From Apostichopus japonicus (taxonomy: Eukaryota; Echinodermata; Holothuroidea; Aspidochirotida; Stichopodidae): a stretch of DNA of 64,000 bases. Within the stretch, counting starts at the first letter, position 1, and each line of letters opens with the position of its first letter. Below, in pieces: positions 25,220-37,921 of this stretch. Location: positions 21,107,594 to 21,171,593 of the forward strand of contig NC_092563.1 in NCBI RefSeq assembly GCF_037975245.1. The letters run 5' to 3'. The notes beneath the pieces were generated by a model. It did no database searches. It worked only from the letters and a program-made list of their open reading frames with translations, and had not been told where the DNA came from. The position numbers and the translations under genes are program-made.

Positions 25220-27047
25220 TGTTGTTGTTGTTTTTATCCCTTTCCCTTTATATATTCATACAGTACATGTATGTCCAATTGCATGTGACAGGCTCAGAAG
25301 CCAAATCGTTTTAACTATTTCTGCTACACTGTACTGCTGCACATTCCGCTACTTGAAATTCTGAATAACGTACTTCAACAATAAAATCAAAACATTGGGG
25401 TTTCACGTGCTCGCAAGCCAGGAGGACACGACAAACAAAACCTCGTGAAAAAGTTCAACATCTGGAGTTCGCGTCGTTTCCTAAAACACTACATGAGCCT
25501 GTAACATGTATACTGCATGCATGTGCCAGTACAGTACAAAATCTACTCGACAATATTTTATATAGATTGTGATTAACCTTTGCCTTATATACTTTAGTTA
25601 TATGATAAAAATATAAAATTTATATAGAAACTGTTGGCTCTATCCCTCTCTACCTTTTTCTCGCCCGGCTAACTCGACGCTTAGAATGTAGGTTACAACG
25701 TTTACAATAGATCTGGCCTTAACGATGGTGTTTTTTGTTATGCCTCAAGTATCAAGAACGATTGTAATAAGAATGGCCTTAAATGAAGCGAACTTGGACT
25801 TGAGTTTCGTATTTAGTAGTAGTAGTTTATAATGTCAACTGGCATCATATAGAACTATACTGTACTTACTCGCATAAGATTAATCCCGGAAATCAAACTT
25901 GGCACAGTTCCAACAAAACGATCGAACTCATATTATTCATTGCAGAAAAAAATCAATATTTTTACTCCATATTTCAATGTCAGTCAATTTTCGCATTTCC
26001 ATTCAGTAACTGTTGATAGTTTTTTTTTCTTCAAATATATTCAAAGGCTGGGGTTGCGAAACAAGTTAAGTTAATGGACAGTGTTGTGGACGGTGTTTCT
26101 CTGTTCGCCTCGCTCAAAATATGTACTCGAACTTTCGAACTTTCAAGAATTTCTCTCGTTTTTGAAAGCTGAAATTGAAATGGCATCAACATGGACACTG
26201 ATTTTGAATGTTATGTTAAAGAACATTATAGTTGAATAGTAGTGTTTTTAATCAACTTAATCCATCCTTTTTGCGAGATTCATGAAATATACTTGTAAGC
26301 CAATTCAGTCATCTCTCTTGTAATTGAAATTACATAAAGCCCTAGAGTATGGTGCAGTAAATAATACCATCAGGGATATGTCGTAAACTACAAAGTGAAG
26401 ATTAACATGAAATCATGCGCATGGGTATATGTTCTAAATGAAAATGGAACCAACTAGTTGAAAAACAAAGGGAAATATAGTATAGATGCAAATTAGTTTA
26501 CCGATTTTCCATACTAATCCTTTATACCTATCAGAGAGTTGTGATCTGAAAGCAAAGCCACCATCCATGTTGGTGAAGATGGAGAATTTAGTCGTGCATG
26601 ATCGTACGTAAGTTGATCGGCATAGTAGAAGCCACTTTAAATGCCGGTTATATTTATTTCCTTTCCCTCACTACTCCGGAAGAATAGTTCTTTTCCGGGC
26701 ACATCCCAGCCGCTGGGAAGGGTTTTGTTTTTCTTCTTTTTTCTTAGCATAAAGAATCATCCCGAGAGGGTGGGGTTGCCAGGTCTGGAGCAGCCTCCCA
26801 GTATATAAGTTTTTAAAGCTTCCATTCTGTATATATTGCTTGTCTGCTTATACCTTTACCAATGTATCAATAATTAATAGTTTTTTTCTTAAGAACTTGT
26901 TTTGCTAACATGCAGGAGCCGATCAGGCTTGCCCCCCCCCCCTCCCTGACACTAAGTTTTCCCTCCAGTCTATCATCTGGGAGTTGCCATGTAGCTCCCT
27001 GGTATATCATGTGGTATACACCATATATAGTCATTTACACATATTAA
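23365..27047. other. No gene seen: AT-rich intergenic sequence
   Basis: Only chance frames, an AT microsatellite at 25.2 kb, T/C-rich stretches and a C-rich run near 26933-26942. Confidence 0.65.
25185..25210. repeat. AT microsatellite
   Basis: (TA)13 tract following a T/C-rich stretch. Confidence 0.9.
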
Positions 27048-27290
27048 CAACATCTTGTCCGTTTGGCGAGAACAAATTATTGAATTAAGCAACTTTCAAT
27101 GGAAGACTTAGACGCCTCTTAAGATCTGCGTTTAAGTGTGAAGAATCGGCCGGCTATACTGCAGCGTCGCTGCAGCATAGTGTGCGGCCCGTTGTATCTG
27201 AACACATCTTGTTCGTTTGGCAAGAACAAATTATGAAGTTAATGAACTTTCATTGGCGGATTATTGTTATACGCTTATTATGATCTAGGG
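27048..27290. repeat. Direct repeat flanking a palindromic spacer
   Basis: Two ~85-95-bp copies offset by 154 bp share CATCTTGT(C/T)CGTTTGGC, then AGAACAAATTAT and then AACTTTCA(A/T)TGG. Between them is a GC-rich imperfect palindrome centred near 27168 (CTGCAGCG-T-CGCTGCAG with CGGCC/GGCCG-like arms). A separate perfect 19-bp palindrome, CACCGGTTCCGAACCGGTG, lies at 27426-27444. The structure suggests remnants of a mobile element, but no family was recognised. Confidence 0.6.
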
Positions 27291-27444
27291 CTTCGTAACA
27301 AAACTGCTACAAAGCCTTTTTTTCGGTTTGACGAATCTAGAACCATCCGCGACCACTAAGGAAGTCGATCGGCACATTCTGCATCTCAAATTGGCGGCAT
27401 GTTCGGCGCTTCGGACCCAGTGGAACACCGGTTCCGAACCGGTG

Positions 27445-28914
27445 CACAAACGTAACCGGCCGTAGGAAGAAATTTGGAATGATAACATGTATGCCTGTAG
27501 GCGAAGGGCCTGTGATAGGAGTTATGATATTTCAACATTATAACTCACATGGGCGACGTACACGTAGAAGTTTCTTTCGGTGCATCCCTTGAAAATATGC
27601 ATAGGCTAAACCTATACTTGTGATAGGATATAATGTAATATGAAAGGATAGGAACAGATGACAATGAAGATGTAGAACATCCTAATCTTTTGTCATAAAA
27701 TGTAATTATATTGTATTAATTAATGTCAAGGGAGTAGGTACATATACATCCTTAAGTGTTGTGGCACGTGGAATCGATTGGTTATAGCAAGGTTAACTTT
27801 GCCGGTCATCAGATCAATTTCGTACCCACCAATTTCGTAAAGCTTCGAGCAACATACAGGCCGTTTCTGATGGTAAACACAACCGTGACATATTCATGTT
27901 AAGACTGGCCTGGTTTATGCTACGCCTTAATCAACAGTTTATGTATTGCGTCAGCCGTGTTATTGGAAGTGAGCGAAAAAATAAATAATTAAATCACTAG
28001 GCCTATTCCAATCTAAAAAGTTGCAATGAAAATATTAAAGATCTGAATGCTTACCTTCAATTTGCTTTCCTTCTACAGAAATAAACTGTCGTGTTTTATG
28101 GAATTGCTGATTTGAATTACAGTTGAATTTGACCGCCCTGAGCACTCCACCAATCGATACACGGCTTAAATAAATCCATATACAGCGATGTAAACAAACA
28201 ATTTTTTTTTCAATACAAGTGTAAAGAAAATACACTAACCCACATTGCTGTATACGTAATGCAGTTCCGTTGTAACACAATGCAAGTAGTAAGTCTACGC
28301 AAATTGTCCACGTGCGTGCAGTTGCAGTACTTTCCACTCACTAAAAGTTGTTGAAATTCCTCTTTCTACTTTTGAAATACTCGATAAAGTGACATTCCTT
28401 TTTAAGAAATCAATTAATTAATCCACCAGGGTAAAAAATATGTTTCCTGAGAGACTTACTGCTGATGCACGACACCTTACAACCCAATGTTTTGATTTCG
28501 TCCAAATGACATGGTGTATGAGTGACATTTGACTGAAAGTATGAGTTCTGTGATTGGCGCATGCGTATGGTGTGAGTATATTTGCATGACAGCATAAGCC
28601 TGGCAACGTCCCAAAAACTTTATGAATATTCATTTTTTGATTGCGAATAGCTTTCTCTTTTTTTTAATTTTTTTTTATTGGGAATTTCCAGCAAAAGGAG
28701 GGAAACAACATCGCTGGAAATCAATACATGGCACAGAATTGTATCGAATGTCACGAAATTATATCGTGAAATTTTGTTCAAGTTATTTTGACGCATTGGA
28801 TGAGGTTTATAAGGTTATTAATTTTGCCCTTGCCTTTTCTTTTCCCTCTTTTACGATTTCAAAGTTTTTAAGGTTAGTTTGTGTATAACGCCTGTTTTAG
28901 TTTGCATATATCTT
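27445..28914. other. No gene seen
   Basis: AT-rich sequence with no supported exon. The minus-strand frame at 27285-27488 spans the GC-rich palindromic patch and shows no recognised domain. Confidence 0.6.
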
Positions 28915-29158
<244 letters not shown>

Positions 29159-29165
<7 letters not shown>

Positions 29166-29235
29166 ACATTTATATAGCGCCCAAGTACAACTCTGGGAGA
29201 GCAACGATCTAAAGCGCTTTACAAAAACAGCTACA
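29159..29235 (-). mobile_element. 3' tail of CR1/L2-like LINE or SINE
   Basis: Read on the minus strand: TTTTTGTAAAGCGCTTTAGA, a short variable part, then GGGCGCTATATAAATGTATT and ATTATT repeats. This AAGCGCTTT...GGCGCTATATAAAT(ATT)n arrangement is the typical 3' end of CR1/L2-type elements and of the SINEs that borrow it. The ATT tail passes directly into the compound microsatellite, suggesting the microsatellite grew from the element's tail. Confidence 0.65.
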
Positions 29236-29654
29236 CTTGCACTATTACAAATAATTTGTTTTCATTTTTGTCGAGCTGAAACTCGTGTTTTGCAGGTTAG
29301 TCACAATCTATTGGCAAGAAATATTGGAATGTTAACAGTTAACTTAACAACAAGCGGGGAATAATTACACGATCTGCGGTTCTGTTTTATTACTTTGACA
29401 GAAAGAGGAAATTACCGTTTCCCCTTTTCAAGTATCAGAATGGAATCACAAACCGTGACTCGTAATAACAGGCTCAAAATCACAAATTTTGATCAACACT
29501 TTTGTGTCAGATTATGCCTACGGGCTATTTTTGTTCTTGTGTAGCCGATATTTGTCTACAAATTCAGTCGCGTGCACGCTGACATGAAAAAAAAAGGAAA
29601 AATAAAGGTAACTTAACAAACAAAAAACCAAAAAAAATCCAGTGTGTTTTTCAT

Positions 29655-30905
29655 AATAATCAATGAGGCTATAAATATATGAGGCTATGTTTTGTAGATT
29701 AATTTACAAAAGGCTATAATATATATATGAGGCTTTGTTTGTAGAGTAATATCCATGAGGCTATACTATACGTGGCTATGCTTGTAGATTGATATCCATG
29801 AGGCTATACTATATACGAGGCTATGTTTGTAGATTAATATCTATGAGGCTATACTATACGAGGCTATGTCTTGTAGGTTAATATCCATGAGGCTATACTA
29901 TGAGGCTATGTTTGTAGATATATACCGATGAGGCTATATCTATTCGAGGCTATGTTTGTAGATTAATATCTATGAGGCTATACTATACGAGGCTATGTTT
30001 TTAGATTAATATCTATGAGGCTATACTATACGAGGCTATGTTTGTAGAATAATATCCATGAGGCTATACTATGAGGCTATGTTTGTAGATATATATCGAT
30101 GAGGCTATATCTATTCGAGGCTATGTTTGTAGATTAATATCTATGAGGCTATACTATACGAGGCTATGTTTTTAGATTAATATCTATGAGGCTATACTAT
30201 ACGAGGCTATGTTTGTAGAATAATATCCACGAAGCTATACTATGAGGCTATGATTGTAGATTGATATCCATGAGGCTATACTATGAGGCTATGTTTGTAG
30301 ATATATATCGATGAGGCTATATCTATTCGAGGCTATGTTTGTAGAATAATATCCACGAAGCTATACTATGAGGCTATGATTGTAGATTGATATCCACGAA
30401 GCTATACTATGAGGCTATGATTGTAGATTGATATCCATGAGGCTATACTATGAGGCTATGTTTGTAGATATATATCGATGAGGCTATATCTATTCGAGGC
30501 TATGTTTGTAGAATAATATCCACGAGGCTATACTATGAGGCTATGATTGTAGATTGATATCCATGAGGCTATACTATACGAGGCTATGTTTTGTAGATTA
30601 ATATCCATGAGGCTATACTATGAGGCTATGTTTGTAGATATATATCGATGAGGCTATATCTATTCGAGGCTATGTTTGTAGATTAATATCCATGGGGCTA
30701 TACTATACGAGGCTAAGTTTGTAGATTAATATCTATTATGCTATACTATACGAGGCTATGTCTTGTAGATTAATATCCATGAGGCTATACTATGAGGCTA
30801 TGTTTGTAGATATATATCGATGAGGCTATATCTATTCGAGGCTATGCTTGTAGATTGATATCCACGGGGCTATACTATACGAGGCTAAGCTTGTATATAT
30901 CTATG
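29655..30905. repeat. 43-bp minisatellite with ~170-bp higher-order period
   Basis: About 29 head-to-tail units of ~43 bp, consensus beginning GAGGCTATGTTTGTAGATTA followed by ATATCTATGAGGCTATACTATAC. Each unit itself holds two GAGGCTAT half-repeats. Variant units containing ATCTATTCGAGG recur at 29941, 30112, 30324, 30491, 30661 and 30833. The spacings are mostly 167-172 bp (about four units), with one of 212 bp (about five units). Degenerate units with the same GAGGC-ATA core trail off to about 31180. Confidence 0.92.
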
Positions 30906-31991
30906 AGGCCATTATAGACAGCAATGTTTGTATTTTCATATGCATGAGGACATACTGTCTATAGAATAGTGAACATGATGCTATATTATATGAATATATA
31001 GTTTTGTAGAGTAATAAAACCAGAGGTTTTACATTAGGCTGTATTTGTAGAGGAAAACACATGCAGGCTATTATGACTATCTTTGCAAAGTAATACGCAT
31101 GAGGCCATATATTAGGCTGTGTTTGTAGAGTAATATAGGCACAATACTTTCCGGTAATATACGTGGCTATCTTTGCAGATGGATGCTATAAGATATAATG
31201 CCTATGAATATTCATCCGTTTGTGTCAGCATATATTACCATCGAAACTCAAATTATAGGCGTTCCCGGCACAGTCCACAATGAAACTGCAATTCAACATG
31301 ACATTATGCCTCAGTGAAGGTTGCTATACGTACACTGTAAGAAAAAACGTAAATTGAAGGTGAAGTTTGACGTAATATTTACTGTGGCACGCCGTTTGTA
31401 CAAAGTGTTTTAAGGCTCAAATACAAGGGAAACGCATTCATTGTTAATAACGTTCACGGATATTACGGTTGGTTCTTTATATCTTTACCGTTGTCATTAT
31501 GTATAAGATATGTGTAAGAAAATAAATAGAAAAGCGATGTTTCAATCTTCTCATTACATGAAAGGTTGATGAAACATTAGTTTGATTTTCAACAATTACC
31601 GTATATTGGATCTTTCACCTGTTTTTTTAACGCTGCAATGTCTAAAGTATATAAGTTGCATGTCAACAAACCAAATACGGTAATTACTAATTAGCCTCCT
31701 TTAATGGTATATATTTAGTGATCTGTTAACCTATTTGCCGACTTTATTGGGGTTATTAGTGCATGGCGTCTTACCCTTGGTATAGATGTTTCTACAGCTT
31801 CTGTGCGATTATATATTGATAAAATCATAAATATTGGTTAGATGATAATAAATAAGCGATATTTCTCAATCGTTAGGAAATGTGAAGAATGGACAGATAA
31901 GTCAAGTCATCTAGCTGTAGTTTGTTTATGCATATATTTAACCATCACCGAGGTGCTAAGGCCCATGACATAGGCTATATATATAATTCAA

Positions 31992-32051
<60 letters not shown>

Positions 32052-32943
32052 TAAATATATAATTGAATATATTCAGGCTAACTCAAGAGAAATTACTTTG
32101 TTTTTTGACTATATAGTCCAACTAATTATCTTAAATGTCTGTAGGCATATAACTCCTTTTAAGGTAAGCCCTATGACAATTGTAGCAGTCTCGGCCTAAA
32201 AAAATAACTTAAAAACCATAATGGCACCCAACGATGAAATCTAGGACCATTTGTCCTTGACAATTTTGTGAAAACTATTGTAAACATGTTATTTTGACGA
32301 CAGGTCTTGTTCGCTATATCTATTCATTCTTATATGTACATATTTTTTTTTCTGCTTCGTACACCACAGCGTGCCATGTATTGTACTCATTAAAAGCTAG
32401 TGCAGTACAAAATCATACTTTGAGACGGTCCCTGTATCTGTGCCCCCGTGGATTCTATGACGCAGTCAAAACATAATGCCAATATAACGTCACGAATTTT
32501 ACGTGGTTTATAAACATGATTTAACATATTTGGTAATATCACGGGAATTAATCCGTAGTATCGACACGTAACGTATGTTTGTCATCAGCATTAATTTCCA
32601 CAGCCAGATAAAGCTATGCCTCGTATATTGTTCGTATACAAATCGGGGCGATAACTGTTATTTTTGTTGACCGGTAAAGTTAATTTATTTTAAGTTGAAT
32701 TTCATAGAATATATATCATGACTATAAATGGTTAGAGCAGCGCAGAAGAATATGCATTCCCTTCCCATAAGACAAAGTGTTTCAATGATTTCCAGAGGGT
32801 AACGTCAGAGCACGATACAACCTGTAACCTTTAAGTTAATCTCGCTACATCTGTATATCTACAGAGAAGTATTGTTGACACTTCTTGTATAGTTCGAACA
32901 GATTTGTGTTTCCCTGCTCTTTGCTGTCTACTTGTCTGTAGGT
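30906..32943. other. Decaying minisatellite edge, then no gene seen
   Basis: Degenerate GAGGC-ATA units persist to about 31180. Beyond that there is AT-rich sequence with the AT microsatellite at 32.0 kb and nothing coding. Confidence 0.65.
31991..32061. repeat. AT microsatellite
   Basis: Nearly pure AT dinucleotide tract, bounded by similar ATATAATT(C/G)AATATAT words on the two sides. Confidence 0.95.
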
Positions 32944-33163
32944 CATATACTTTTTTTTTAAGGAAAAGTCGCCCAGGAAAGAACCTGGGCACGAAAACCA
33001 AACTACCAAACGACTGATCCGCTCTCAGCCCCAGTCCCCTTGCATCGGGACTGTGACTGTGTGATCATCGTCGGGTGTGCATCACCATTTCCCTCGAAAG
33101 GGAACAGATACTACACCTGATCTTAGCCAAAAGGCTGAGAAGCGATCTATACGCCATATACTT
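32944..33163 (-). mobile_element. U2-snRNA-headed retroposon (SINE-like)
   Basis: On the minus strand, the first ~45 nt from position 33146 match the 5' end of U2 snRNA almost exactly. They read ATCGCTTCTC, AGCCTTTTGG, CTAAGATC and then GTGTAGTATCTGTTC, including the GUAGUA branch-site-pairing segment. After that the sequence departs completely from U2 stem-loops II-IV, and no clear Sm site is visible. The body has several hairpins (CCCTTTCGAGGG; AGTCCC...GGGACT; GCCCAGG...CCTGGGC) and ends in TTCCTTAAAAAAA. Both ends are flanked by the same 9 bases, plus-strand CATATACTT at 32944-32952 and 33155-33163. This is a target-site duplication as made by LINE-driven retroposition. Eight extra bases lie between the 5' duplication and the U2 start. 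A divergent, old copy lies at 59205-59395. Confidence 0.72.
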
Positions 33164-34607
33164 AAAAGTTTTGCATTGGGCCATACGAGTTTGTGCGGCT
33201 AGTACACATCCAGTTGAACGCTTTCTTTACTGCATTTTGACACATCCCGTTTCATTGAACTGACAGTATGAACAGAATGACTATCACGTGTCTAACATAT
33301 AAAGGTTAGAACCTGTTCATGTTTTCAGTACGAGTGCTTTGAAACATGGCAAAGGAGGATAAATATCATAGAGTGGTATTATAGCATTGGGAAATGATCC
33401 AACTGGCGGTCTTGTAGTACTAACAACATCATTACTTGGATATGTGCACACTATAATAGTCACACGATTCATTACCTGTCGTCTGCATACATGGTTGGCG
33501 CAGGTTGCCTCTTCTCGTGACCGGGTTAAATATTCTCGAATTGTGTATTTTTATGTCTTTCTTTTATCTTAAACAGAAAGAGAAATCAGTTTTCAAGGTG
33601 AAAGTTCATGAGATTATTCGATTATTTAGAGTATGGATTTATTGTTTATCGATACACTTGGCCGGTCATGGACTAAACTATGGTTGATAAAAGTTATTTA
33701 GATTATCCAACCTTGGCATGGAGTTTACGAAAGTCTTGTAGGAATGAATCGAGACTGATCGTAAATTTATGGTTTACTAAAAGCCCGCGCATATTTTGGC
33801 TTGGCGTTTGACTGGTAATAAATACAGTTTGTTATAAAAAACAATAGAAAATGAGTATTTGTAAAGTTTGTATAAAAAGTAACAGAAGATTTATACATTT
33901 GCAATGACTCCAGTTTAGGAACTTCCTCATCTATGGTCCTCCCCCCCCCCTTTCCCCCTTTGATCATTGACGAAAAAGGGGAAACTTAATATTACCAAAC
34001 TTAACCCAAAATAACAAAATTGGGCAATTAGCGTCATTGAAGGTAGTTTATAAAATTGATAACCTTTGATACCAAAAGAGGAAGCCAATACATGCATAAA
34101 TGAAGTTTGCTGGAGGCAATTTTTTCGAGGAAACATTCAATTAAACCGCATGAAGGCTAACTGCAAATTTATTTGATTTGTCACCTTCTACAGTTTGTGG
34201 TTGTATAATAAAGCCCATCGATAAATAAAAGGTGTAAATTAAGAACAAGTAATCTCCTATCACAGGATTTGGAATGTGACCTATTTTATTCAAATCACGC
34301 ACGACATGTATGTCCTAGTGGTTTTATCGTGCAACGTGGAATTTAAGGGTTCTTAAAACCCCAACGGTCTCTCAATCACAGGTAATTGCTAAAAGACAAA
34401 GATTAAAATCTCCACACCTGCGTGATCGTTTGGGTTTCAACACCTGGAGTTTATCCAAGAGGTTTTATCTTCTGTTTGTTTAATCTTGACTAAAAGGATA
34501 AGGACAAGTGGTGACGAGAGAACGGAATGTCTGAACTTCCTACAAGTCGTTTATTGAGAGACAACGAAATCTCAATATGTATGTTTGTATTTATGTATAG
34601 AAAGGCC
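33164..34607. other. No gene seen
   Basis: AT-rich sequence with a short C10/T/C tract near 33940-33960. Open frames are short and without family features. Confidence 0.65.
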
Positions 34608-34645
34608 TATATATATAACTATATATATAACTATATATATATATA

Positions 34646-34681
<36 letters not shown>
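34608..34681. repeat. AT microsatellite with CTATATATAA units
   Basis: ATATATAACT units pass into pure (AT)n immediately before the CTCATGCTGTTGTA minisatellite. Confidence 0.95.
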
Positions 34682-34683
<2 letters not shown>

Positions 34684-34684
34684 T

Positions 34685-35640
34685 TGGTACTCATACCGAT
34701 GGGGAATTCACTCACGGTATACCGTTTTACTCGCGGTACTCATGCTGTTGTAGTCACGGTACTCATGGTGTTGTACTCATGCTGCTGTGCTGACTGTTCT
34801 CATGCTTGTTCTCACGGTACTCATGCTGTTGTACTCACGGTACTAATGCTGTTGTACTCACGGTACTCATGCTGTTGTACTCACGGTACTCATGCTGCTG
34901 TAATCATGCTGCTGTTCTCATGGTACTCATACTGTTGTACTCATGCTGTTGTACTCATGCTGCTGTGCTCACTGTTCTCATGCTTGTTCTCACGGTACTC
35001 AAGCTGTTGTAGTCACGGTACTCATGCTGTTGTACTCATGCTGTTGTACTCATGCTGCTGTGCTCACTGTTCTCATGCTTGTTCTCACGGTACTCAAGCT
35101 GTTGTAGTCACGGTACTCATGCTGTTGTACTCATGCTGTTGTACTCATGCTGCTGTGCTCACTGTTCTCATGCTTGTTCTCACGGTACTCAAGCTGTTGT
35201 TCTCACGGTACTCAAGCTGTTGTACTCACGGTACTCATGCTGTTGTACTCACGGTACTCATGCTGTTGTACTCATGATGTTGTACTCATGCTGCTGTGCT
35301 CACTGTTCTCATGCTTGTTCTCACGGTACTCAAGCTGTTGTAGTCACGGTACTCATGCTGTTGTACTCATGCTGTTGTACTCATGCTGCTGTGCTCACTG
35401 TTCTCATGCTTGTTCTCACGGTACTCAAGCTGTTGTTCTCACGGTACTCAAGCTGTTGTACTCACGGTACTCATGCTGTTGTAATCACGGTACTCAAGCT
35501 GTTGTGCTCATGCTGTTGTGCCCACGGTACTCACTCACGCTGCTGTGCCCACGGTACTCAAGCTGTTGTGCCCACGGTACTCAAGCTGTTGTAGTCACGC
35601 TGTTGTGCTCACGGCACTCATGCTGTTGTGCTCGTACCAC
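34685..35640. repeat. CTCATGCTGTTGTA minisatellite with 95-bp higher-order repeat
   Basis: Array built from a 23-bp unit (TCACGGTACTCATGCTGTTG followed by TAC) and a 14-bp short form (TCATGCTGTTGTAC). The marker CTCACTGTTCTCATGC recurs at 34968, 35063, 35158, 35299 and 35394, so spacings are 95, 95, 141 and 95 bp. All plus-strand frames are long and open (230, 180 and 171 codons) and give Cys/Ser/His/Leu/Val-rich repeats. This is a by-product of the stop-free repeat, not evidence of a gene. An AT tract precedes it. Confidence 0.92.
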
Positions 35641-37921
35641 AAGTGTGCCTCATTTAATATAATTGATAAGAGTTTATGGATATGCATACTCCTCGATTGG
35701 GTTATGGTTAGGGTTTACGGTTAAGATTGTTTACTTCTCTTTTATTTTTTCATTTTTTATGGTTACAATAGTATCGTGATACACTATCGTCATAATCAAA
35801 TCCCATTGAGCAAGCCCGATGTCTATATGGGGGGACATGGGTTGAGCGTGAACAGGGAGATTTAGTCAATCTGGTATATGCAGCACAAATGTATGTGTAG
35901 TATACATAAACGAATTTTGATGTTAGTCTCATCCCATAGAAGGGTGCCATATAATTCTTCAGTTGATATCGAAAAAAATACATGTTTCATTTGTTGAAAA
36001 GAATAGATAAAGATTTTAGAAAATGAAGACACATGCATGTAAATCAATGGTCTAGCAACAGCTATAGCATTAATGTAGACACATTTGATAAAGCATAAAA
36101 CATGTCTGAGCAAACTACTACACTACCTAAAAGAGGGGAAGGTATGCGGGGTACGAATTACAATAGGTATTACCCTGGGTTCGACCCCACGGAAGAGGGT
36201 CCTTCATGGGAATGTGTCCGATATTAAAAACAATTTAGGAGAACAACGGTGTTTCAGATAAATGATTTCTTTAAGGAGAGAAGAAACGGTTGCTCAGAGG
36301 GTGAGGGGCGGGAGGGGCGGGCAATGTGGGGCGGAGAGGGGAGTAATGTTGTGAGTAATGATCGTGCGAAAAATTAGTGATCGTGCCAACGTTTGAATCA
36401 TTTCAATTTTGATTGAATGTGGTTTTTTTTCTTCTTCTTCCTCAATTCTTAGAAATTATGCTCCTTTACCTAACAACTGAATCGCATCAGGACCGATAAA
36501 GATTGCAGAAGATAAGGTAAAGTAGTACACATTTTAACAAATTTGTGATACAGTAAAGCTTTTAAACCTAAATATTACAGGAATTTGGAACCACATACCC
36601 ACCATCCAAAACTACGGAGAGAATATAGTCTCCAATTATGCTTGCATCTTATGGCTTACTTTAGCCACTGCAATTAACTTATTTACACCTCCTACCCCCC
36701 CCCCCTTTCATCCTCCTCCACCCCCGCACGAAAGTTTCCCTCCTATTTCCTCCTTTAATTTTTCTTAATTCTTTGGATTATTATACACGTTATAGTAATT
36801 ATATTCAAGAAATTGTAATATAGCTATGCAGACAACGATATGAACCTAAAGAAAAGATAAAGTTTACTTCATTTTCTTTCCTTTTTTTCCCTTCCAGCTT
36901 TGACCAGTTAAATGAGGCATCCTTGAAGATCCTAATTGAGTTATCTCATTAACATTTTTGCGTGAGCGTAGATAATGAACTAAATTCTCCAATTTTGTGG
37001 TTACGAAAATCAGTAAACATGTTTTGCTGTTTAGACCACCCTCTTGGCTTATACAGAAAAGAACCTTAAACTTTCTCGCCTATTTTGCCTTTAAATTGTT
37101 TATGTCTAGAGTAAGCATTTAACTCTCCCTTTGCCGGGGAGAGGTTTCTTTTCTTTCTTTCTTTTTTTCTTTTCTTCTTGATCACATTGTCTTTCGAAAT
37201 CATCACGACCCACTTTCTTCATTTTGAGAGGACCTTAATTAGAATAAACTCTCCGTCCTTCATAGACCACCAAGATTACAGTAAAGGACAGCCCACGCGC
37301 AGGTGCATGGATGGATGCTGATAATGGCCATAAAGCTATACACCGCGTAATAATGGCTTTATCAGCAACAGGTATAAGGTAATTTAGATGATTGTGTGTG
37401 TTTATTCCAAAGGAGGCGAAAAAAAAATAAAAGAATGAATTATACACGAAAATGAAATTCTATCGAACGTGAAATTTTGGTTAAAGGAATAAGCTTTTAG
37501 TAATACAAAGACTACATGGTTACATAAACATGTTCTATTCATGTTTTCCGCACTGTGTCGTATATAATGCATGTTCTAAGGAATGACGAGAGGGGAAGGG
37601 CAGGGCGGCTCGGTTTAAAAAAAAAATTGTTAATGCTTTTAATTCTCCTTTTCCTCGTCCATTAACGTAACCGTGTTTTGCGAACATATATATTGTTATT
37701 ATCCACAGTTTATTTCACCCTATTCACCCATGCACCTTCAGGCCTGTGTGTGAGGGCAGGCGGTATGATTTGTGGTAAGAGACATACTGTTTGAGAAAAA
37801 AAAGTGCATAGCGGGAACACCCCCACAAATGTTCGGTGCCCACTCCTTCCTGGTGCCCTCCTGGCATCACCCCCCCCCCTCCCGTGTGGCCCTTACCAAT
37901 ACTGTATATGCATGTACATAC
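35641..37921. other. No gene seen
   Basis: Contains the G-rich tract at 36.3 kb, C runs near 36700 and 37870, and a GGGTTCGACCCC word near 36177 that resembles a B box but lacks any tRNA context. Confidence 0.6.
36301..36343 (+). other. Potential G-quadruplex tract
   Basis: GAGGGGCGGGAGGGGCGGGC followed by AATGTGGGGCGGAGAGGGGAG contains several G3-4 runs with short spacers. No gene start is recognised nearby. Confidence 0.6.

Noticed and set aside
32953-33146. A functional U2 snRNA gene
   Set aside because: Only the first ~45 nt match U2. The stem-loop II-IV sequence and a clear Sm site are missing, and an A tail plus target duplications indicate retroposition.
29655-35640. CRISPR-like arrays
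   Set aside because: Repeats are contiguous, with no unique spacers, and the DNA is animal nuclear sequence; these are minisatellites.
34585-35662. Long frames of 230, 180 and 171 codons
   Set aside because: They overlap in different frames of the same stop-free minisatellite and have no non-repeat domain.
36165-36200. B-box-like GGGTTCGACCCC suggesting a tRNA gene
   Set aside because: No A box, acceptor stem or anticodon arm can be formed around it.
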